Below, one piece after another: positions 59,620 through 64,000 of a stretch of 64,000 bases of DNA. Origin of the DNA: Sclerodactyla briareus (lineage: Eukaryota > Echinodermata > Holothuroidea > Dendrochirotida > Sclerodactylidae). A program made the position numbers and the translations under genes. The stretch spans positions 206,001-270,000 of the forward strand of contig JAODTK010000632.1 of assembly GCA_026419785.1 (NCBI GenBank). The letters run 5' to 3'. A model generated the notes under the pieces. The model had not been told where the DNA came from. It did no database searches and worked only from the letters and a program-made list of their open reading frames with translations. Positions within the stretch are counted from its first letter, which is position 1. Each line of letters starts with the position of its first letter.

Positions 59620-59657
59620 ATTTGGCTCCATAGATTATTAATCTAATGGAGCCAAAT
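59620..59657. other. Near-perfect 18-bp hairpin
   Basis: ATTTGGCTCCATAGATTA is followed almost immediately by TAATCTAATGGAGCCAAAT. The two arms are complementary over 18 bp with one bulged A and a one-base loop, in effect a long palindrome. It could be a tiny inverted-repeat insertion, a cruciform-forming site or an RNA hairpin. It lies about 220 bp upstream of the dispanin exon. Confidence 0.75.
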
Positions 59658-59876
59658 GAAATATTACCTGAAATTTAGCTACCTGGGAATAAATTCCTTA
59701 CCAAAAATGTTCTCCTCCAATGTGTCAATGAAGGTGTCTACTAAAATATGTTAAGAAATTCACATCGACCCCTAGGACAACCGGACAGTGATGATATGCG
59801 GGGTGACTAAAACGGATCAGGCAGAAATGGATCGCATATATGCCCCACTATGTCATTGCATCATCGCGTTTCTCAG

Positions 59877-60089
59877 GCTTTAGCAGATGCTGATATGATA
59901 GTAAAGCTGGTAAACCACAGTCAGGCACGAACCAAGCGTTTGAATGCCCTGGCTAGAACCCTGGTTATTATGATTATTGCCATCGTAATTCTGGGTTTTT
60001 GTCACTTTTATTTTGACTGTGGTTGTTGTTGTGGGATACACTTCAGCGTCGCAGGTAATCTCAGGTCTGAAATCTTGTTAACAGGATAA
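59877..60089 (+). CDS. CD225/dispanin (IFITM-like) family, terminal exon
   Basis: After an acceptor (catcgcgtttctcag), 70 codons run to a TAA. The exon begins ALADADMIVKLVNHSQAR, then TKRLNALA. This is the pattern of the second half of the CD225 domain (ALAxGDxxxAxxxSxxARxLNxxA), preceding the second membrane segment TLVIMIIAIVILGFCHFYF. A Cys-rich patch (DCGCCCG) and a short C-terminus follow. In animal dispanins an intron splits the domain near this point, which agrees with the acceptor. Family members are small two-pass membrane proteins of endosomes and plasma membrane that influence membrane fusion or trafficking. The first exon, with the PxGxxAxxxS half, was not found upstream, so the gene may be incomplete or the exon distant. 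Confidence 0.55.
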   Translation, partial: ALADADMIVKLVNHSQARTKRLNALARTLVIMIIAIVILGFCHFYFDCGCCCGIHFSVAGNLRSEILLTG

Positions 60090-60094
60090 GATGC

Positions 60095-61640
60095 CTGGTC
60101 CGGTCAATTTTTTTTTTTTCATGAATAGCACGTACATATGCCCCCCCCCCCCCTCCTTGTGTATACTGGGGGTCATGTTCAGTAGAAATGTCGGCAGGTT
60201 TAACCCATTCGTTTTGGGCACTCGCCAAGAATTTCACAAACTATTATCGGCTCAAATTCCCGTTTCTGTTGATTTTAGTGTTACATTCTCGTTCTGCCCC
60301 TCGTCCCACTTCATATGCAAAGTTTTCTGATGAAGAAAAAATCGCTGCTATTCTCTCATGCAGTAGAAATATCGAGCAGGGAAACCCATTCAATGTTGCA
60401 CTCTGTCAGAATTTTAGGTAAACTATAATTAGAATGGAATTTCAGTGGGACACTCTGTTCTGCTCGGTTAGTAGATTCATCGGAGAATGGAGCGAATTGG
60501 GCTACTTCTTCCAAAATATATCTATATATACGTGCGAGGGCGGATTCAAGGGAGGGCGCTTAAAGCGGGCCTAACCCCACCCCAGTTTAGCAGACGAAGA
60601 TGGAATTTAGTGCAAGCAATGTTTGTGTCTTCAATGACAGCCTGAGAGAACGCATTTGAAGCACTTGAATTTAGACTCCTATGCGGTGTCCCCTCGGGGG
60701 GTTCAGGCATGCACCCGGTTCGAAACTGGCTCTATACACGTACTATGCTCGTAATGAACTCGGATATGGGCGAACGTGGGCGTCGCCACATGACTGGGGC
60801 CTATTAATCCGCATACTTTACACGTTGAAAAGGAGCGAAACTCAGTACCGAGGTTACATGTATGTAATGTATTCAGCACCTATTCCTGCTAAATAATACC
60901 TGACTGGAAAAATCAAGTGTTGCCAGGCACGTGTATGGCTGGTTTGATGATGTAATTTGGTAAGATCTCGAGGAAATGCTGGCATGGTAAGAGAGAACTG
61001 CAGTGATTATTCAGCATGTCATAATAGAACTGCGATCCTAGTGGATGACACTGCTTGTGTACGGCGATTATTCTAAATAACCTGCTTTAGATGCTGGTAG
61101 TTCAGGTTCTATAAACTGTTATGGGACTTTCGGGTGGGTTTTAGAAACATTCTGATAGTTTTATGGGAGACCACGTGAGTGGAAGCGACCTGCTGTAGTA
61201 TGACTGATAGAGATGTTTTAAGAATACTTTAAACTACATTGAAGGGGGGGGGGGGGAGGGGAGGTCTTCAGATTCTGACCAAAGGGAGACAAACCTGCAC
61301 CATCGCCGACCACTAACTATACTCTCCAAGTTTCTCGATGGGGGGGGGGGGGCGGTATAGACAGTCACAAACCAAGATATGCATTTCATCCAACCCCCAC
61401 ACCATAAAATAGTTGGGCTCTTCTCAAGTTGAGTCGGCCCCCTTTAAAATGCGTCCGGTAGGATATAGTGTGTGTGGGGGAGAGAGTGTATGCGTTACTC
61501 AGAAATGGATGAGCTACCTTGAGATTTGAACGACTTGCAATACAGCTTTGATTTATTATGGCGAGTACAATCTGCTCGATTATCATCAAAGTTTGTTGCC
61601 AATAGATCTTCCCATGTACAAACAGGGCTTTGATCGCCGT
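60095..61640. other. No supported gene
   Basis: Contains T11 and C13 runs (60106-60153) and G runs (61243-61260, 61341-61352). Short plus frames at 60091-60421 overlap the homopolymers and are not called. Confidence 0.35.
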
Positions 61641-61647
61641 TTCTGAG

Positions 61648-61770
61648 GCAGAGAAGGATCGCATATATGCCCATGTGTGTCATTGCATCGTCGCCTTTCT
61701 CAGGTTTAGAAGAGATGCTGCTGTGATGGTAACGCTGGTATACCACAGCCAGGGCAGAACCATCCATTCT
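61648..61770 (+). pseudogene. Decayed duplicate of the dispanin exon 5' part and its intron end
   Basis: This 120-bp stretch aligns to 59825-59945 in direct orientation at roughly 75-80% identity by eye. It includes GGATCGCATATATGCCC, the acceptor (gcctttctcag) and the start of the exon. Small insertions and deletions put a stop right after the acceptor and break the frame, and similarity ends before the membrane segment. Confidence 0.55.
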
Positions 61771-61774
61771 TCGT

Positions 61775-63090
61775 GAATATATCCAATGGTGCATACGCTC
61801 TCTAACTGAAGACGGATGCGTTACTTGCTCTCCCACTCACGCCTTCAACAGCTGTGATACAGTTTCAGCCATAGCGGGTCACGGCCAAAAGCCACGGTGA
61901 CTGTGGCATCTTCACATAGTACCAGGTTGGCAATCCCATCGCTCTCCTCTTCTCCCCAGACTTGTCTGATAATCGAGTGTGTCGCTGATTACTTCCAGAT
62001 CGCTCGTTCGCAGGTACCGCGGCCGAGGGAGCGCGGTGATAGTCCCTAGAAATGACCACCATATGCTGAGTGGGGCGGAGCGAGGGGGGAGGACTCAGCA
62101 GGTTCGCAACAGCCTGGGGTGAAATCGATCTGAGGGCGTGGGTCTAGGGGTGGTCACCGAGGGGTATCGATTCAAGTCATGTCCGGTCGTCCAGTTCAAC
62201 CTCCCCCTCGAGACCCAGGTGCTAACAGACACACAGCAACGCTGCGCGCTGGTAGACGAGCTCGACGCCTTCCACAAAACCGCTGCCTGGCGACCACGAG
62301 TACCCCGTCTTCCAATCGCGAGTCTTCCTGGTAGCAAAAAAGGAAACCAATCCATGATGCCGCATCCTAAATCAGCGCCCGTTCACCAGGCTTCCGTCGT
62401 CCGACCCCTGGGATTTCGGATGGAGTTTCTCTCCACCATCAGTGCCAGAATCACGACCGATAGACTTGAAAGGACGCGTAGTGCACTGTCGGTTCCTGGC
62501 TTTTCGCTACAGGGTGCAAGACTTACTACTTCCATTCCCTCCCAATTCACGCGTCAACTAAGATAGATGTTAATTTGACCCATTCAGCCTCAGTCACCAA
62601 TGATATTGAAAATTAATGTCATTGTTCGATACCTCATCTACAAGAAGAACTCCAGTCAAAATTACTGAACTCGAACCATTCCTATTCTTGGAGAATATGA
62701 TGATCATTCCGTGAATTCCAAGAAAGACGGCCGGCCGCAACAAACGTATATGTTCGTCACAGGGACCTATTTCCACGGAATTACGAATTTTGACCTAAAA
62801 CTATCGATTCAACGGAATTTCTCTATTGTAGTTCTTGTATCAGTAAATGCAATAGATTATACAGTATGGGTAGTTTTGTGACTGGAGAGAAGGACATGAA
62901 GTACAGGATGAATGGAACTTCAACGATTTCAGTTAAGGATTTCGGTTACTAATAGTGTTTTTAGGTACCCCTACTTCCAGGGTTGCCACGGGTCCTCCTA
63001 GGGGAGTTGAGGTGATTCATTCATTAAAACACCATTACCAACATATGATCAAAATAAAATTCTGGTAAAGAATTAGATTTTTCCTATATA
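61775..63090. other. No supported gene
   Basis: A possible eroded tRNA-like SINE head at 62135-62200 (CTAGGGGTGGTCACCGAGG, then GGGTATCGATTCAAGTC) is followed by GC-rich sequence to about 62560. A 142-codon plus frame over it is probably chance. The rest is AT-rich. Confidence 0.3.
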
Positions 63091-63095
63091 CCCGG

Positions 63096-63160
63096 ATTAT
63101 AATTGGTAGGGCGCTGCTCGTAAAGCAAAAGGTTCGCGGTTCGAATAGCGGGGAACCATG
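63096..63160 (+). mobile_element. tRNA-like SINE head or tRNA pseudogene
   Basis: ATAATTGGTAGGGCGC resembles a D-arm. GCTCGTAAAGC resembles the anticodon arm of tRNA-Thr(CGT). GGTTCGCGGTTCGAATAGC carries a B-box. The T and acceptor stems do not pair properly, so it is not a functional tRNA. Confidence 0.5.
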
Positions 63161-63164
63161 AGCA

Positions 63165-64000
63165 TTTCCCACTTCCTGATTACTTGGTTTCCGGACTGTT
63201 GTCGACTCATTTTGTTCAAGTATGGTTTTGATGTGACCGACAAAGTTCTGTTGAAAGTTGATCTTGCAACTGGGAGCCACTCGATTGTGTTCCTGATGAA
63301 TATTTGGTGGAGAGTGCGTCCTCAAGGAAACTCCTCGTCGATAACTCCCAAGAGTTCCCGTCGACGTTGTGGCAACGTAGTGGGGGCGTGCTATATTAAT
63401 TCTGCGCTGCTTCTTAGCTCCTTTGAATATTAGACCCGTCTTGACTAGACAATGATAGCGACTTCTTGATTATAGTGCTACTGCTCAAACAAACTCATTG
63501 GGACGGATTCTGGATATTCTCGAAGAATTCGGGAGATAGTGATTGCGACCTAAACTCTATGCAAAGTTGTTGAGCTGAGTAGGATGTATGCGTGCCTGGT
63601 TAGGTTCAGGTGGCATTAGACAGTAAACCACCTTGTTCGCCTCGATATGATTACAAGCCGTGGTTCCCGAATATATGCCAGAGGGGTTAATTTATAAGCG
63701 GGCAATATGCTGGGGATGCTTATGGATGTTATGATTTTCGGGTAGGTTGGATAGGAAAACACTGAAAACTCTTTGGAAGTATGAACCTCAATCGTTTCTG
63801 GGGAAATTGCATCCCACATTTGCGATCAAACTCCCTGATCCTGGGGAGAAACAAGTTGAAAAATATTCAGTAAAGCTGGCGAACGAGGGGGTGGTTCAGC
63901 CTACTGCCTTGACAAACGAACTCAGATATATTGTACTGGTCAGAACGTCTACTCACTGCCAGAGAATAACATTAGATTTAGGTACTTTCATACACCCATT
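63165..64000. other. No supported feature
   Basis: Downstream of the tRNA-like head. Short frames only; no recognisable SINE body or exon. Confidence 0.35.

Noticed and set aside
62138..62566. 142-codon plus-strand frame
   Set aside because: Lies over a GC-rich, probably SINE-derived patch. Both strands are open, composition is Arg/Pro/Ser-rich as expected from GC content, and there is no splice or family support.
63096..63160. Functional tRNA-Thr gene
   Set aside because: T and acceptor stems do not pair; only A/B-box-like remnants are left.
1..64000. CRISPR array or prokaryotic operon
   Set aside because: No regular short direct repeats with unique spacers and no tightly packed long frames. 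Intron signals and SINE/LINE content show an animal genome.

Overview
This is a repeat-rich stretch of an animal (metazoan) genome, most likely a marine invertebrate. The evidence is the absence of compact operons, AT-rich non-coding DNA with GT...AG introns, many microsatellites, several kinds of decayed non-LTR retrotransposons (LINEs), tRNA-derived SINEs, and coding exons whose ends fall on good splice sites and whose reading phases agree. I cannot place the phylum from the sequence alone. A decayed gene at 6.4-10.0 kb belongs to a multicopy uncharacterised family that I remember from cnidarians and other marine invertebrates.

Layout. 0-3.2 kb: tandem duplications, GTAT microsatellites, a 39-bp minisatellite and a tRNA-derived SINE whose body is duplicated. 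6.1-10.5 kb, minus strand: a LINE 3' remnant, then a roughly 3.6-kb pseudogene of the uncharacterised family (one intron still visible, many frameshifts), then two candidate exons of unknown genes. 13.3-18.5 kb: two oppositely oriented copies of one repeat, an approximately 515-bp tRNA-Ala-like SINE with an (AATCA)n tail, and a tandem array. 18.7-43.2 kb: mostly transposon debris, with five more LINE remnants (18.7, 26.6, 29.2, 37.0 and 42.7 kb), two converging SINEs (23.9-24.3 kb), a small TIR element (34.9 kb), long microsatellites, and a few unassigned open frames.

The best genic part is 46.9-60.1 kb. On the minus strand I can join eight exons between 56,447 and 51,877 into one frame of 411 codons. 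It runs from the first ATG after an in-frame stop to a stop codon, all seven introns are GT...AG, and phases agree at every junction. The product is a hydrophobic multi-span membrane protein with no relative I can name. About 4.6 kb further along the same strand lies an exon (47,289-47,005) with a splice acceptor, a start codon, a signal peptide, an acidic propeptide and a dibasic Lys-Arg site, ending at a perfect donor; this looks like the start of a secreted peptide precursor. On the plus strand at 59,877-60,089 is a terminal exon of a CD225/dispanin (IFITM-like) membrane protein, with a decayed duplicate of its 5' part 1.8 kb downstream.

Limits: the exon models rest on splice-site reading and frame phase only, with no alignment or RNA. 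Many isolated open frames are reported at low confidence. LINE class names are based on recognisable motifs, not on a database search.
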